Source: Candidatus Cybelea sp.
Lineage (GTDB): Bacteria > Vulcanimicrobiota > Vulcanimicrobiia > Vulcanimicrobiales > Vulcanimicrobiaceae
DNA: 64,000 nt
Direction of reading: 5' to 3'
Assembly: GCA_036489315.1 (NCBI GenBank)
Contig: DASXFZ010000022.1
Span: 1 to 64,000, forward strand
The position numbers and the translations under genes were made by a program. The notes beneath the pieces are model-generated. The model was not told where the DNA came from and searched no databases. It saw nothing but the letters and a program-made list of their open reading frames with translations. Numbering within the stretch: the first letter of the stretch is position 1; every line of letters starts with the position of its first letter. This document shows positions 8,411 to 17,330 of the stretch, piece after piece.

Positions 8411-9367
8411 CTATCGCGTTCGGTTGGCGACGAGCTCCTCGCGGCGATGTATCTGGCGCAGACTCGCTCTCAAAGGGGAGCCGAGCCTCTCGTGGCGATT
8501 CGCGACGATTTCGGCAAGGATCGACAGTGCGGTTTCGGCGATCGTCGCGCCCCCGATGTCGAGGCCGGCAGGCCCGTGAATCCGCGCCAGTGCGCTTTCG
8601 TCGAAGCCGTCTTCGGCCAACGCGGCGCGCCGCGCCGATTGCGATCGACGGCTGCCGAGCAGCCCGATGTACGGCGCCGCAGAGCGCAGCGCACAGCGCA
8701 GCGCCGGCAGGTCGAACTTCGGATCGTGCGAGAGCATGACGACGTGCGTGCGCTCGGAGAGCGCGCCGGGCAGATACTCCTGCGGCCATTCGCGCACGAT
8801 CTGGGGCGCTTCGCCGAGCCGTTCTTTCGTCGCGAATGACGGTCGCGGATCGACGACGATCACGTTGAAGTCCGAGCGGGGCGCGATGGCGGCAAGCTCG
8901 GCCGCAAGTGCCGTTGCGCCGATGAGGATCAAGCTCTCCTTTGGCGGATACTCGTTCCTGAAGGTCTGCCTCGAGCCCGCAGCGTCGGCATAATCGAAGG
9001 TGACGCACGCAGCCCGTTCTCCGGCAGCGATCGCGTGCGCTTCTTCCGCAAAGGCGAGCTCGGGCAACCAGGTTACGACCTGCATGATCGCGCCGCAGCC
9101 GGGCGCGGCAAAAATTTCGTCCTCGATCGTGAGGTTGATGTCGAGCCGCCGCGTCCGCCCGTCGCGTGCCGTCTGCGCTGCCGCCTCCACGATCTCGGGC
9201 TCGTGACAGCCCGTGCCGATGTTGCCGACGATTCGTCCGCTTACATCGACGGCGATCGTCGTGCCGATCGGCGCCATTGCCGCTTCGCGCAGCGTCACCA
9301 GCGTTGCCAGAGCAAAGGTACGGCCTTCATCAAGCCATCGCGCCGCGGTCGCATAAACTTCACGCAC
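8411..9367 (-). CDS. XdhC/CoxI-family protein
   Basis: 318 residues with the two-domain plan of XdhC: an N-terminal CoxI-like part (RTFALATLVTLREAAMAPIG, IGTGCHEPEIVEAA, FAAPGCGAIMQV) and a C-terminal Rossmann part (ILIGATALAAELAAIAP, VIVVDPRPSFA, YIGLLGSRRS, GPAGLDIGGATIAETALSILAEI). Family members insert the sulfurated molybdenum cofactor into xanthine dehydrogenase or CO dehydrogenase-type enzymes. No such molybdo-enzyme is encoded in this window, so the client is elsewhere. The stretch from here to the 8265 start (145 nt) should contain the promoter of the next pair. Confidence 0.85.
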   Translation of the reverse strand: MREVYATAARWLDEGRTFALATLVTLREAAMAPIGTTIAVDVSGRIVGNIGTGCHEPEIVEAAAQTARDGRTRRLDINLTIEDEIFAAPGCGAIMQVVTWLPELAFAEEAHAIAAGERAACVTFDYADAAGSRQTFRNEYPPKESLILIGATALAAELAAIAPRSDFNVIVVDPRPSFATKERLGEAPQIVREWPQEYLPGALSERTHVVMLSHDPKFDLPALRCALRSAAPYIGLLGSRRSQSARRAALAEDGFDESALARIHGPAGLDIGGATIAETALSILAEIVANRHERLGSPLRASLRQIHRREELVANRTR

Positions 9368-9421
9368 CGGGCGGCGCAGTTCGACGCCGCCGTGAGCCCT
9401 TCCGTTTTTGGACCGATCGCG

Positions 9422-12400
9422 CTAGCGCGGCGGACTCGGCCAGTCGGCGGCCTCGACGACGTGCATTAAATCGGCGTGCCAGGGAATCGCCAAGAAACTC
9501 TCCCGATCTTCGGGTTCCATGTCGTTCGCGCTCGTCTGCATGAGCCGGCGTGCTTTCTCGAGCATCTGCGATGCGGCGCGTTGGTCGCCGTCGAGATGGT
9601 AGATCTGCGCCGCGGCCCAATAACAGTATGAAGGCCAGTCCGTTGCCCGCATGATTGCGTCTTCATCGGCGAGCAGACGGGCCACGGCGTCGCGCGCCGC
9701 CGGAAGATTTCCCTGCGCACCGTACCAAACGGCAAGGTTGGCGAGCGTCATGCTCGACCATACTTGCGACTCGGAACGCGAGCGCAGCTCGAAAGAAGAC
9801 TCGGCGAGATCGATCGCGAGCACGCAGTTTCCGGCCAGCGCCTCGGCAAAAGCGAGGTTCTCGAGAATCGAGGCTTCCAGCAGGCCAAAACCGCGTTCGC
9901 GCGCGATCGTGAGCCCGAGTTCGGCGGCTTCGCGAGCACCGGCGTAGTTGCCGATACAAGCTCTGAGAAAGACGAGATTGTTGAGGCCGTTTGCCAGTCC
10001 GCGCTCGTCGTTTACGCGTTCGAAGATCTCTGCAGCCTTTTCGCTTGCGGCACACGCGCGTGCAAAGAATCCGAGCCTCATCTCGAGCAGCGCTTCGTTC
10101 ATGAGCGGGCCGGCGCTGCCGGCGGGCCGGCCGGTTTCGCGGTAGATGCGCTCGGCGTCGGCATAGTGCCCGCGCGCTTCGGCGTACTCCGTACCGACGG
10201 CGGAAAGCGTTACGCCGAGACGGCCGTGCGCCTGCGCCTCGGCGGGGCGGTCTCCGAGCTTTACCGCGAGTTCCAGACAGCGGCGCGCAACCGTATGGCA
10301 GCGCTTCATGTCGCGCCGTTGGTAGGCGATCGTCCAGCCGCTGCTCAGCGCCAGATGTTCGAGCTGCGGATCGGCAGCCCGGGCGGCGGCCTGGGCCGCT
10401 TCATCGAAGAGTGACTCGGCGGTCGAGAGGTGTCCGCGATGCGCTTCGACCTGCGCGAGCGCGCAGAGGGCCGCCGTCGTTTCAGCTTCGTCGTGCGCCG
10501 CTCGGCTGCAGACCAGCGCGCCGGCGGCTGCAGCGTACGATTCGGCGAGATGCCCGAAGTTGAATGCCATCTTCGCTTCGGCCAGGTGCAGCGCTGCGCG
10601 CGAACGGGCGTCATCGTCGGAGATGCTTGCCCGCAGGTTCTCGGCCGCGCGCTCGTGCATCTCGCGATCGCCGATGCCCGCTGCAAACTCCATGCGCCGG
10701 AGCAGCGCGTCTCGGTGAACCGCCGCGTCGCCGAGCTCGGCGTCGACCTGTTCCAAGGCCTGCAACGCCGCGCTGCGAGAGTCGCTATCTCCCGAGCGAG
10801 ACTCGATCGTGACGCGCTCCAACAGTATCTCCGCCCGGCCGCGCGCGTCGGCGAGCAAGAGCGCGCGATCGCAAAGTGTCCTCGCTTCCGCGGGAGCGCC
10901 GATCGAAATCGACCGCCGTACCGCTTCGAGATAGCAACGCGTCGCGTTGGCGGAGTCGCCGGCAGCGTCGTAGTGGGCCGCGAGAAGTCCGGAGAGTTCC
11001 GAGAAACGCTCGGGGTAGAGATCTTCGAGTACGCGCGCAACCCGGCGGCGCCGCACCGCGGCGGTTTTCGGCGCGACGGCATCCGCGATTGCCTCGTGGA
11101 TTAGATGATGGGTAAAGGCGTACTCGAGAAATCCGCGGCCGGTCGCTTCGCGGATGATCCGCCGGTCGAGCAGTTCGTCGAGCGCTTCGGTCAAGTCCGT
11201 CTCGTCCCAAGCGCTGACTTCGCGTACGGCGTCGCGCGAAAAGCGATCGCCGATGCACGCCGCAATCTCGGCGGCCGTTCGAGCGGGCTCCGAGAGGCGC
11301 TCGAGACGCCGGGCGACGATGCCGGTCAGCGAAGCGGGCGCGGCTCGCTCGTCCTCGCGAACGTCGACGACGAGCTGCGTCAAGAAAAGAGGATTGCCTT
11401 GCGACGCGGCGACGAGCGTTTCCGCGGGACGATCGTGCACTTCGGGCAGCGAGCGGCGAAGCTCTTCGACCTCCGCGATCGAGAGACGACCGAGCCAGAT
11501 GTTCTGCGCGCCGGCCGCCGCGCGTCCCTCACGACGCAGGCGGTGCAGTGCGTGCAACAGTGCGGCTTCGTCATCGCGATAGGTGACGACGATCATTACC
11601 GCTGCGCCGGCAGTCCGGCGCAGCAGGAACTCGAGCAGGTCCATCGATGCGGCCTGCGCCCAGTGGAGGTCCTCGAGCACGAGCAGCAACGGTCGCTGCG
11701 CGGCGAGATCGGCGAGACAGCGAAAGAGCGACTCAAAAAGACGAATGCGCTCGCTCTCGGCGTCGAGGCGCGGAACGGCCGGTAATCCGACGCGGGCGTG
11801 TACCTCCGGAAGTAAGGTCGCGACGCAGGCCAGCGCCATACTCGGTTTGAGCGACGCGATGAGGGGCAGCCCGCTGCGCAGGCCGTCGACGATGCTTTCA
11901 TAGGGAACCGCTTCGGGCGAACTGGTAGCTCCAACGAGTACGCGCCCGCCGCGATCTTCGACTGCGTGCGCGAACTCCCAGACCAGCCGCGACTTACCGA
12001 TACCGGTCTCGCCGCCGACGAAGACGCAGGCGCCGTGCCCGTGGATGACCCGGCTCCACGTCTCGAGCAAACGCTCCATCTCATCGTGCCGTCCGACGAA
12101 CGGCAGAATCGGACCGGCCCCCGCGACCGCCGGCCGTTCGACTTCGCCATCGGGCCGGTCGGTGGTCTGCCCGCTCGCGATACGCTCCGCCAGCGCTGCC
12201 GTTTCCGGCATAGGTTCGGCGCCCATCTCGGCTCGCAGCCGCTTCGCGAATCCCGCGTACTCGCTAAGCGCTCCGGCGCGATCGCCGAGTTCGTAACGCA
12301 TCGCGATGATACGGCGCACCATGTCTTCCCGCCACGGATCGACCACCAGCACCTTGCGCGCGGTTTCGATCGCGAGCGGAAAGTCGGCGCCCCGCCGCGC

Positions 12401-12892
12401 CTCCGAGACGCGTTCCGCCAGACATCGCAGATAGGCGTTGCGATGCCGTTCGCGGATGGCGTCGAGCCATTCGTCGTAGACCTCCGGCAACAGGTCGCCG
12501 CGGTAGAGATCGATCGCTTCACCGATTCGATTGCGATCGGCGCAGGCCTCGACGAACGCATCCACGTCGAGCCAGACGTCGGCCTGCGGGTTCCATGCGA
12601 TTTTGTCGCTCTCGATCGAAACGTAACGCTCCGCGGGCGGCGGCAGAATCTTCGGCAGCTCGCTCAACGTCGCGCGCAGCTTCGCGCGCGCCGAGCTTTC
12701 CTCGTCGTCGGGGTAGAGCAGGAAGGCCAGGTACTCGCGCGAGACCGCGACGGCGCGATGCAGCAAGAGGTAGGCAAGCACCTGCAGCGACTTTCGCGGG
12801 GTGGTGAAGCGAAGGGGCACCCCGTCAAGAGCTACTTCCATATGACCGAAGAGCCGGATGTCGAGACGTCCGCCGGCGATAACCTTGCCCAC
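9422..12892 (-). CDS. large transcriptional regulator: BTAD winged helix, AAA ATPase, TPR
   Basis: 1,156 residues if started at the GTG at 12892, which has AGAAGG 8 nt upstream and begins just before the domain. Residues ~5-100 are an OmpR/SARP-like winged helix (LDIRLFGHMEVALDGVPLRF) and ~100-245 a bacterial transcriptional activation (BTAD) domain. An ATPase follows with Walker A GGETGIGKSRLVWEF and Walker B LLLVLEDLHWA. The C-terminal half is Ala/Glu-rich helical TPR-like repeats. The frame extends further 5' to 13117 but that part is Arg-rich and runs under the divergent gene, so I reject it. It likely couples a signal sensed by TPRs or ATPase to promoter activation; the target is unknown. 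Confidence 0.85.
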   Translation of the reverse strand: MGKVIAGGRLDIRLFGHMEVALDGVPLRFTTPRKSLQVLAYLLLHRAVAVSREYLAFLLYPDDEESSARAKLRATLSELPKILPPPAERYVSIESDKIAWNPQADVWLDVDAFVEACADRNRIGEAIDLYRGDLLPEVYDEWLDAIRERHRNAYLRCLAERVSEARRGADFPLAIETARKVLVVDPWREDMVRRIIAMRYELGDRAGALSEYAGFAKRLRAEMGAEPMPETAALAERIASGQTTDRPDGEVERPAVAGAGPILPFVGRHDEMERLLETWSRVIHGHGACVFVGGETGIGKSRLVWEFAHAVEDRGGRVLVGATSSPEAVPYESIVDGLRSGLPLIASLKPSMALACVATLLPEVHARVGLPAVPRLDAESERIRLFESLFRCLADLAAQRPLLLVLEDLHWAQAASMDLLEFLLRRTAGAAVMIVVTYRDDEAALLHALHRLRREGRAAAGAQNIWLGRLSIAEVEELRRSLPEVHDRPAETLVAASQGNPLFLTQLVVDVREDERAAPASLTGIVARRLERLSEPARTAAEIAACIGDRFSRDAVREVSAWDETDLTEALDELLDRRIIREATGRGFLEYAFTHHLIHEAIADAVAPKTAAVRRRRVARVLEDLYPERFSELSGLLAAHYDAAGDSANATRCYLEAVRRSISIGAPAEARTLCDRALLLADARGRAEILLERVTIESRSGDSDSRSAALQALEQVDAELGDAAVHRDALLRRMEFAAGIGDREMHERAAENLRASISDDDARSRAALHLAEAKMAFNFGHLAESYAAAAGALVCSRAAHDEAETTAALCALAQVEAHRGHLSTAESLFDEAAQAAARAADPQLEHLALSSGWTIAYQRRDMKRCHTVARRCLELAVKLGDRPAEAQAHGRLGVTLSAVGTEYAEARGHYADAERIYRETGRPAGSAGPLMNEALLEMRLGFFARACAASEKAAEIFERVNDERGLANGLNNLVFLRACIGNYAGAREAAELGLTIARERGFGLLEASILENLAFAEALAGNCVLAIDLAESSFELRSRSESQVWSSMTLANLAVWYGAQGNLPAARDAVARLLADEDAIMRATDWPSYCYWAAAQIYHLDGDQRAASQMLEKARRLMQTSANDMEPEDRESFLAIPWHADLMHVVEAADWPSPPR

Positions 12893-12999
12893 GAAGGCAG
12901 CCTTCTCGCAGCGCGCAGCGGCCTCCCGGCGCGGACGTTTCCGCGCGCTGCATCGGCTACGCTGGGGCGGACAAACACGAAGCCAAGGAGACCCCACAC

Positions 13000-14016
13000 A
13001 TGTCTGCATCTGCATCGTACCGCCGCGCTCTGCCGGCACTCGTCCTGGCCGCCGGCCTCTCCGGCTGCGCGGGCAACCAAAGCAGCGGCGGCGGGTTCGT
13101 TCCCGCCGATCCGGCACACCTTCCTGCGCAGGCCCCGGGCCGCGCCGGCGCCCGCATTCCCGGCGCCGGTGTTCGTATTTTCACCGCCAACCGCGATGGC
13201 GGCAGCCTCTTGGCGTTCGAGGTAAAATCGTCCGGCGACGTCCCCCCTCAGACGACGATAGCCGGCTCGAAGACCGAGCTAAGCGATCCGGATTCGCTCG
13301 CCGTCGACGGGCACGGGAACATCTATACCGCCAACGACGGCGCCACCCAAGTCGAGATCTTCGCGCCCGGCGCGAACGGTAACGTCAAGCCGAAACGAAC
13401 GATCGCGGGATCGAAGACGGGACTCGGTCCGACCGAGGGCATGACCGTCGACGCGTCGGGAGATCTATGGGTGAGTAACTTCAGCGGTGCGGCAATCACC
13501 GAGTACGCGCCTGGAGCCAAAGGCAACGTCGCGCCGCGCGTGACGATCTCCGGCACCCAGACCGAACTCGCAACTCCCGTCGGCATGGCGACGGACGGTC
13601 AAGGACGCCTCTACGTCGCGAACATCGGCTCGGCGTCGATTGTCGCCTTCGCAAAGGGGGCAAAAGGAAATGTCGCCCCTGTCGTTTCTATCTCCGGCAG
13701 CGACACGCAGCTAAGCCGGCCTTTCGCGCTCGCCTTTGACGGGAAAGGGCGTCTGCTCGTCGCCGACGAGAATTCCGGCATCCTCGTCTTCGCTAAAGGC
13801 GCAGCCGGAGATGCGACACCGGTGGCGCAGATTACCGGGCTCGATGATCCGGCCGGCGTCACCGCGGATGCAAAGAATCACATCTGGGCGGCCGAGTTCT
13901 CGGGTAACGCGATCAAAGAATTTAGCCCGAACGCAAACGGTAACGCGCAGCCCATCCGCACGATCCAAGGCCAGAGCACAACTCTTAACGGGGCGAACTA
14001 TCTGGCGTTGCACTAG
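13000..14016 (+). CDS. lipoprotein with NHL/beta-propeller repeats
   Basis: 338 residues. The ATG follows AAGGAGA at good spacing, and the signal peptide ends in lipobox LSGC. The mature part carries about six repeats of ~45 residues with motifs such as DSLAVDGHGNIYTAN, GMTVDASGDLWVSN and GMATDGQGRLYVAN, each followed by an AKGAKGNVAPVVSISG-like strand. This is the pattern of NHL/SMP-30-type propellers, giving a six-bladed fold anchored to a membrane. No catalytic residues are evident. It is divergent from the BTAD regulator with 107 nt between, so the regulator could control it. Confidence 0.8.
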   Translation: MSASASYRRALPALVLAAGLSGCAGNQSSGGGFVPADPAHLPAQAPGRAGARIPGAGVRIFTANRDGGSLLAFEVKSSGDVPPQTTIAGSKTELSDPDSLAVDGHGNIYTANDGATQVEIFAPGANGNVKPKRTIAGSKTGLGPTEGMTVDASGDLWVSNFSGAAITEYAPGAKGNVAPRVTISGTQTELATPVGMATDGQGRLYVANIGSASIVAFAKGAKGNVAPVVSISGSDTQLSRPFALAFDGKGRLLVADENSGILVFAKGAAGDATPVAQITGLDDPAGVTADAKNHIWAAEFSGNAIKEFSPNANGNAQPIRTIQGQSTTLNGANYLALH

Positions 14017-14053
14017 TACGCATCCAACGCTCGCTGGGGAACCCCCCTCTGCG

Positions 14054-14095
14054 CCGCGCACCGGCTTCGCCATCTCTAGCGAAGCCGGTGCGCGG
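14054..14095. terminator. bidirectional hairpin terminator
   Basis: A perfect 17-bp inverted repeat (CCGCGCACCGGCTTCGC and its complement) around an 8-nt loop lies between two convergent lipoprotein genes. A clean T-run is lacking on the plus side, but the stem is the strongest in this region. Confidence 0.75.
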
Positions 14096-14123
14096 AAACT
14101 ACGGTCGTCGCTGTTGGCCGGTC

Positions 14124-15335
14124 CTAATAGGAGAACTCCTGCAGTTGGTTGCTGCCGGGGCCGTTCACCCAGCCCGCACGCGAGTTCGGATCGATGCTTA
14201 TCCGAACCGGAATGACCAGAGAGCCGGCGTCGGTGAAATCGAAGCCGTTGATCGACTCGACGAAATCGCCGTTCTCGGCATAGACTTGAATGCTGCTCCC
14301 CGAGCCGGAGGTACTCGAGAAAGGCTGTGCGATCAAGAAGAGCCGCTGCATCGGGTCGACGGCAACGTATGCCCCGGAATTAAGCTGCGAGGCGTCGTTC
14401 GGCAGTGCTTCGCGCAGACCGGTCTGCTTTGCGACCTTGTAGAATTCGACACCCGCGTCGAGCTCGGTCGTCGTGCATGCTACGCCGGTCGCCGAATCGT
14501 ATGCGATGCCATTGGCGTACCCGCACCGTTCGAGACCCGGGCAGTCGACGCCGGAGAACTGTGAAAGCACCTTTCCGGTTTTCAGATCGATCTCCGATAG
14601 CACCGGAGGCGGACCTCCAGCGGCGCCAAAGCTCGGCGAGCTTGCCATGACGGCGCGCTCGTTAACCGTGTCTTGGGCCAGCTGCGGCAGCGTCTCCAAC
14701 GAAAACTGATTCGGATCCAGCGCGATCACCTTGCCGAACGATTCTTGCGAGACGTCCGAAACCAGGAGTTTCGGCGAATCCGAGCCCTCGCGCTGGTAAC
14801 CGAAAACCACGCTTGTCGCGGTGCTTTGATTCGGCGCCCAGGCTAGCACGTTAAAGAGCTTGACGGGCGGCTTCCAGCGGCCGGTAAAGTGCCGCTTCGT
14901 CACTGGAGCGAGCAGCTGGTAGCGATCCTTTGCCGGCGTCTGTCCCGGTATCCCCGCTTTCTGGTAGTCGACGAGTCCGGCGTCACCGGCGAAGATGCCG
15001 TCGACGACGTAATCGTTTCCTTTGCCGACGCGTTTGCCCGTAACGCCGCCGAACGTCCGCGTGATCTTACCAGTCGTCGTATCGAAGGTCTGAACCGAGA
15101 TCTTCGTCGCGCCGATCGAGGCGAGCACGCCGTCGTTACCGCTTTGATCGATATCGAACCCAAAGATTTGGCCGCCGTCGGAGGTGCGCAGGACCGGGCC
15201 CAGCGATCCGCCGCCGCTCGCGCTTGCCGGCCGCGCGAGGTTTGCCGGCGCCCCAAACCCAGCGCCGCTGCTACTTGCGCATGCCGTAAGTCCCGACACG
15301 CCGAACAGGATGATGGAGATGCTCCAACGCTTCAT
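14124..15335 (-). CDS. lipoprotein, propeller-like, unknown function
   Basis: 403 residues with a signal peptide and lipobox LTAC (cysteine near residue 19), followed by a Ser/Gly/Ala-rich linker. The rest has recurring beta-strand patterns with phrases typical of WD/NHL-like readouts (GQIFGFDIDQSGNDG, VIALDPNQFSLETL, EIDLKTGKVLSQF, AVDPMQRLFLIAQPF, IQVYAENGDFVESINGFDF). Two Cys in GVDCPGLERCGYANG could form a disulfide. It resembles the convergent neighbour in general design but not in detailed sequence. Function unknown; a structural or binding role outside the inner membrane is likely. Confidence 0.65.
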   Translation of the reverse strand: MKRWSISIILFGVSGLTACASSSGAGFGAPANLARPASASGGGSLGPVLRTSDGGQIFGFDIDQSGNDGVLASIGATKISVQTFDTTTGKITRTFGGVTGKRVGKGNDYVVDGIFAGDAGLVDYQKAGIPGQTPAKDRYQLLAPVTKRHFTGRWKPPVKLFNVLAWAPNQSTATSVVFGYQREGSDSPKLLVSDVSQESFGKVIALDPNQFSLETLPQLAQDTVNERAVMASSPSFGAAGGPPPVLSEIDLKTGKVLSQFSGVDCPGLERCGYANGIAYDSATGVACTTTELDAGVEFYKVAKQTGLREALPNDASQLNSGAYVAVDPMQRLFLIAQPFSSTSGSGSSIQVYAENGDFVESINGFDFTDAGSLVIPVRISIDPNSRAGWVNGPGSNQLQEFSY

Positions 15336-15380
15336 CGGCCAATCGTGGACGGAACCTATGAAAAAACTCTGAAGCGCAGC

Positions 15381-16040
15381 TCAACACTGGCGCGTCAGGC
15401 TGTAGCCGCCGCCGCGCAAGTGCTTGCCGTCCGGCGAGAGCGTCATCGTGTGGTTTCCGTAGTAGGTCAGCGTAACCTTATTTCCATCGATGTTCCAGTT
15501 GCCGGAGACGCCCTCGCTGTCGGTTACGTCACCGTCGACCCCCATCTTGAACGTCAGCTTTGGGTTGTCGTCGGAGGTCCAATTCCCGACGAGATTCGTC
15601 GTCGCACAGCCGCTCGGAACGGGAGTCGGACTCGGCATCGACGCAAGCGGCGTGAGCGCTCCTCCGTAGAATTTGTGCGCGACGTCGAGACAGAGAGCAC
15701 TGGCTCCATACGGGTTCACCGGCAGCTGCACCGAGCAGAGGAACGTTGCGACGTAGCCTTTGGGCAACGGATAGCAGCGAACGGCCGCGGCCGCGCTCGG
15801 CGCTCCGGTGGCCGGATTCTGTGCCGTCGCCATCCACTCGCCGCTGCCGGCCTCCGATTCGGTGGCGCCCGGCAAATAGGCCTCGATCGCGGCTTTCGCC
15901 TTCGCGCTGCAGTCCGCAAGGGTACCGCTGGGGCTCACGTACCGAATGCCGGCCGAAAGATCGACCGATGCGAGTGCTATCGCACCGCAGCAGAGCGTGC
16001 CGAGCAAGAGTGCCGCAACGAAGAGTCTGTGCTTTCCCAT
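15381..16040 (-). CDS. secreted protein, paralogue of its upstream neighbour, extra C-terminal domain
   Basis: 219 residues from the ATG at 16040, which has GGGAGG at proper spacing; an upstream in-frame ATG at 16058 overlaps the previous gene and is less likely. A signal peptide (LFVAALLLGTLCCGAIALA) precedes a ~100-residue domain containing GSGEWMATAQN, VRCYPLPKGYVATFLCSVQLP and ALCLDVAHKF. These segments align with the upstream protein. After a Pro-rich joint (MPSPTPVPSGC) comes a ~70-residue beta-rich unit (LVGNWTSDDNPKLTF, YYGNHTMTLSPDGKHLRG) that resembles lipocalin-like repeats. The two genes are separated by one base. Function not recognised. Confidence 0.7.
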   Translation of the reverse strand: MGKHRLFVAALLLGTLCCGAIALASVDLSAGIRYVSPSGTLADCSAKAKAAIEAYLPGATESEAGSGEWMATAQNPATGAPSAAAAVRCYPLPKGYVATFLCSVQLPVNPYGASALCLDVAHKFYGGALTPLASMPSPTPVPSGCATTNLVGNWTSDDNPKLTFKMGVDGDVTDSEGVSGNWNIDGNKVTLTYYGNHTMTLSPDGKHLRGGGYSLTRQC

Positions 16041-16041
16041 T

Positions 16042-16479
16042 CTAACGGCCTCCCGCACTCGTCGTTCGCATTAGCATCGCGGTCGTCTTCCCATCGAACG
16101 CCGCCGAAATCTTCGAGCACAAAGCGGCGGCGGTATCGGTACTCGGGGGCACCTGCGCCGCGCAGGTGAAGGTCACCACGTATCCGTTTCCGACGGGGTA
16201 ACAATGGACGGCGGCCGACTGCGTCACACCGTTGGCGGTATCTCCGGCGTTGTACGCTTGCCATTCGCCCGTATCCCCGCTGCCGATCTCCTGCGCGCCG
16301 CCGAATACCGACGTCAGCGCGCCTCTCGCGGCCTGGTTACACGCGCTAACCGGCTGATTCTGCACGACCTTCCGGGCACCGAGCGCCATATCGAGCGCGG
16401 CCGGCGCCTCGAGCGGCGGTAGGACCGCAGCGAGCAGACCTACGGCTAGAAGTACGGTACGATGACGAAACGTTTTCAC
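16042..16479 (-). CDS. secreted Cys-containing protein, single-domain paralogue
   Basis: 145 residues with a signal peptide (VLLAVGLLAAVLPPLEAPAAL). The mature domain has GDTGEWQAYNAGD, VHCYPVGNGYVVTFTCAAQVP and ALCSKISAAFDG, which match the first domain of the next gene in order and spacing, including the Cys in xCYP and in TFxC. It therefore arose with that gene by tandem duplication. The order of four Cys suggests disulfides in the periplasm or outside. No known family is recognised. A purine-rich GGAGGAGATC lies before the ATG and is the likely ribosome binding site. Confidence 0.7.
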   Translation of the reverse strand: MKTFRHRTVLLAVGLLAAVLPPLEAPAALDMALGARKVVQNQPVSACNQAARGALTSVFGGAQEIGSGDTGEWQAYNAGDTANGVTQSAAVHCYPVGNGYVVTFTCAAQVPPSTDTAAALCSKISAAFDGKTTAMLMRTTSAGGR

Positions 16480-16835
16480 GGTCGATCTCCTCCGAAGCGA
16501 GGGCGTTAGACGGCTGCGCGCTCTACTCCCCTGCGCTTGTGAACGGCCGCTGCCACGAGGTAACGCCTCCGAAAAGCACGCGCTTTAGTCCAACATCCGC
16601 GCCTCGGGCTGCGATGCTGCGGCAAAGAATACGACGGCAGGCTCACGATGGAATGCGCTCGATGCGATCGGGGTCGTCCGCTACGGTAACGAGCGGACGG
16701 CTAACATCGTGAAACCGGGGTCGAGGTTTTTGCGGCGATCGCCGATTATCAGCGCGGAGTAGCCGAGGGCGTGTTGCGAACGCCGGCAGCCGTCGGGCTG
16801 CTGCTCGACCAACGGCTAGGGAACGAGCCTGCGGA
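16480..16835. other. 356-nt stretch without a convincing gene
   Basis: It must contain the promoter of the 16479 gene. A short inverted repeat (CGTCCGCT with AGCGGACG around ACGGTAACG) lies near 16676-16700. On the plus strand an open stretch from about 16705 reads GVEVFAAIADYQRGVAEG and goes on with protein-like composition, but it has no start signal and its continuation is antisense to the 16836 gene. It may be a decayed gene remnant. I see no clear terminator or RNA gene. Confidence 0.4.
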
Positions 16836-17330
16836 TCAGGGTGGACCCGGCGATTCGAGTTCGACTGGTCCCTGGCGTAACGGCGCCGCGCTCACGCCCG
16901 CCGCCTTGCGGATCTCCTCGACGTCGTTCACCAACGCCTTTCCAGTCGCGTCGCTGGGCGGGCACGAGAGATCCGGGGAGCGCCAACCCTGCCACGCGAC
17001 GTAGGTAGACGATCCAAAAGAGGCGCTCTTCATGCACGGCTGCGTTACGGTCTTCGCCTGACGCGCCGCGGCGAGATCGGTGAAGAACTGCTTGGCGGTG
17101 CCGGAAGGTACCGTAAAAGACTTTGCCGGACTCGGTGAGGCACTCGGCCCGCGTACCATCGCGACGGTTGCGGAGCCGTCAGGGCGCAGCTCGATACGGT
17201 ATCCCAACGTGTTGGTCGACCCGGAGTTGGTGATGAGCGCGCTATCGTTCGCTTGCGCAGTCATCGTACCGGTTACCGCCAAGAGGATCGCGGCAGCGCC
17301 CAGCCATCGGTTAAAGTGCGCCAAGGCCAT
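16836..17330 (-). CDS. small exported protein of unknown function
   Basis: 164 residues. A signal peptide (WLGAAAILLAVTGTMTAQA) precedes a mature part with a beta-rich start (LGYRIELRPDGSATVAMV), a Ser/Pro joint and a helical C-terminus (ATGKALVNDVEEIRKAAG). Two Cys lie in QPCMKS and LSCPPS. The ATG at 17330 lies 20 nt inside the end of the upstream S53-like protease gene, so the two are in one transcript and probably coupled. It could be a partner or inhibitor of that protease, but this is only positional inference. Confidence 0.6.
   Translation of the reverse strand: MALAHFNRWLGAAAILLAVTGTMTAQANDSALITNSGSTNTLGYRIELRPDGSATVAMVRGPSASPSPAKSFTVPSGTAKQFFTDLAAARQAKTVTQPCMKSASFGSSTYVAWQGWRSPDLSCPPSDATGKALVNDVEEIRKAAGVSAAPLRQGPVELESPGPP

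Noticed and set aside
12893-13117. N-terminal extension of the BTAD regulator
   Set aside because: Arg/Cys-rich, overlaps the divergent lipoprotein gene with a good start, and the GTG at 12892 has a ribosome binding site right before the winged helix.
11966-13225. 419-codon plus-strand frame opposite the BTAD regulator
   Set aside because: Shadow frame; the regulator has clear domains on the other strand and the propeller lipoprotein starts at 13000 in another frame.
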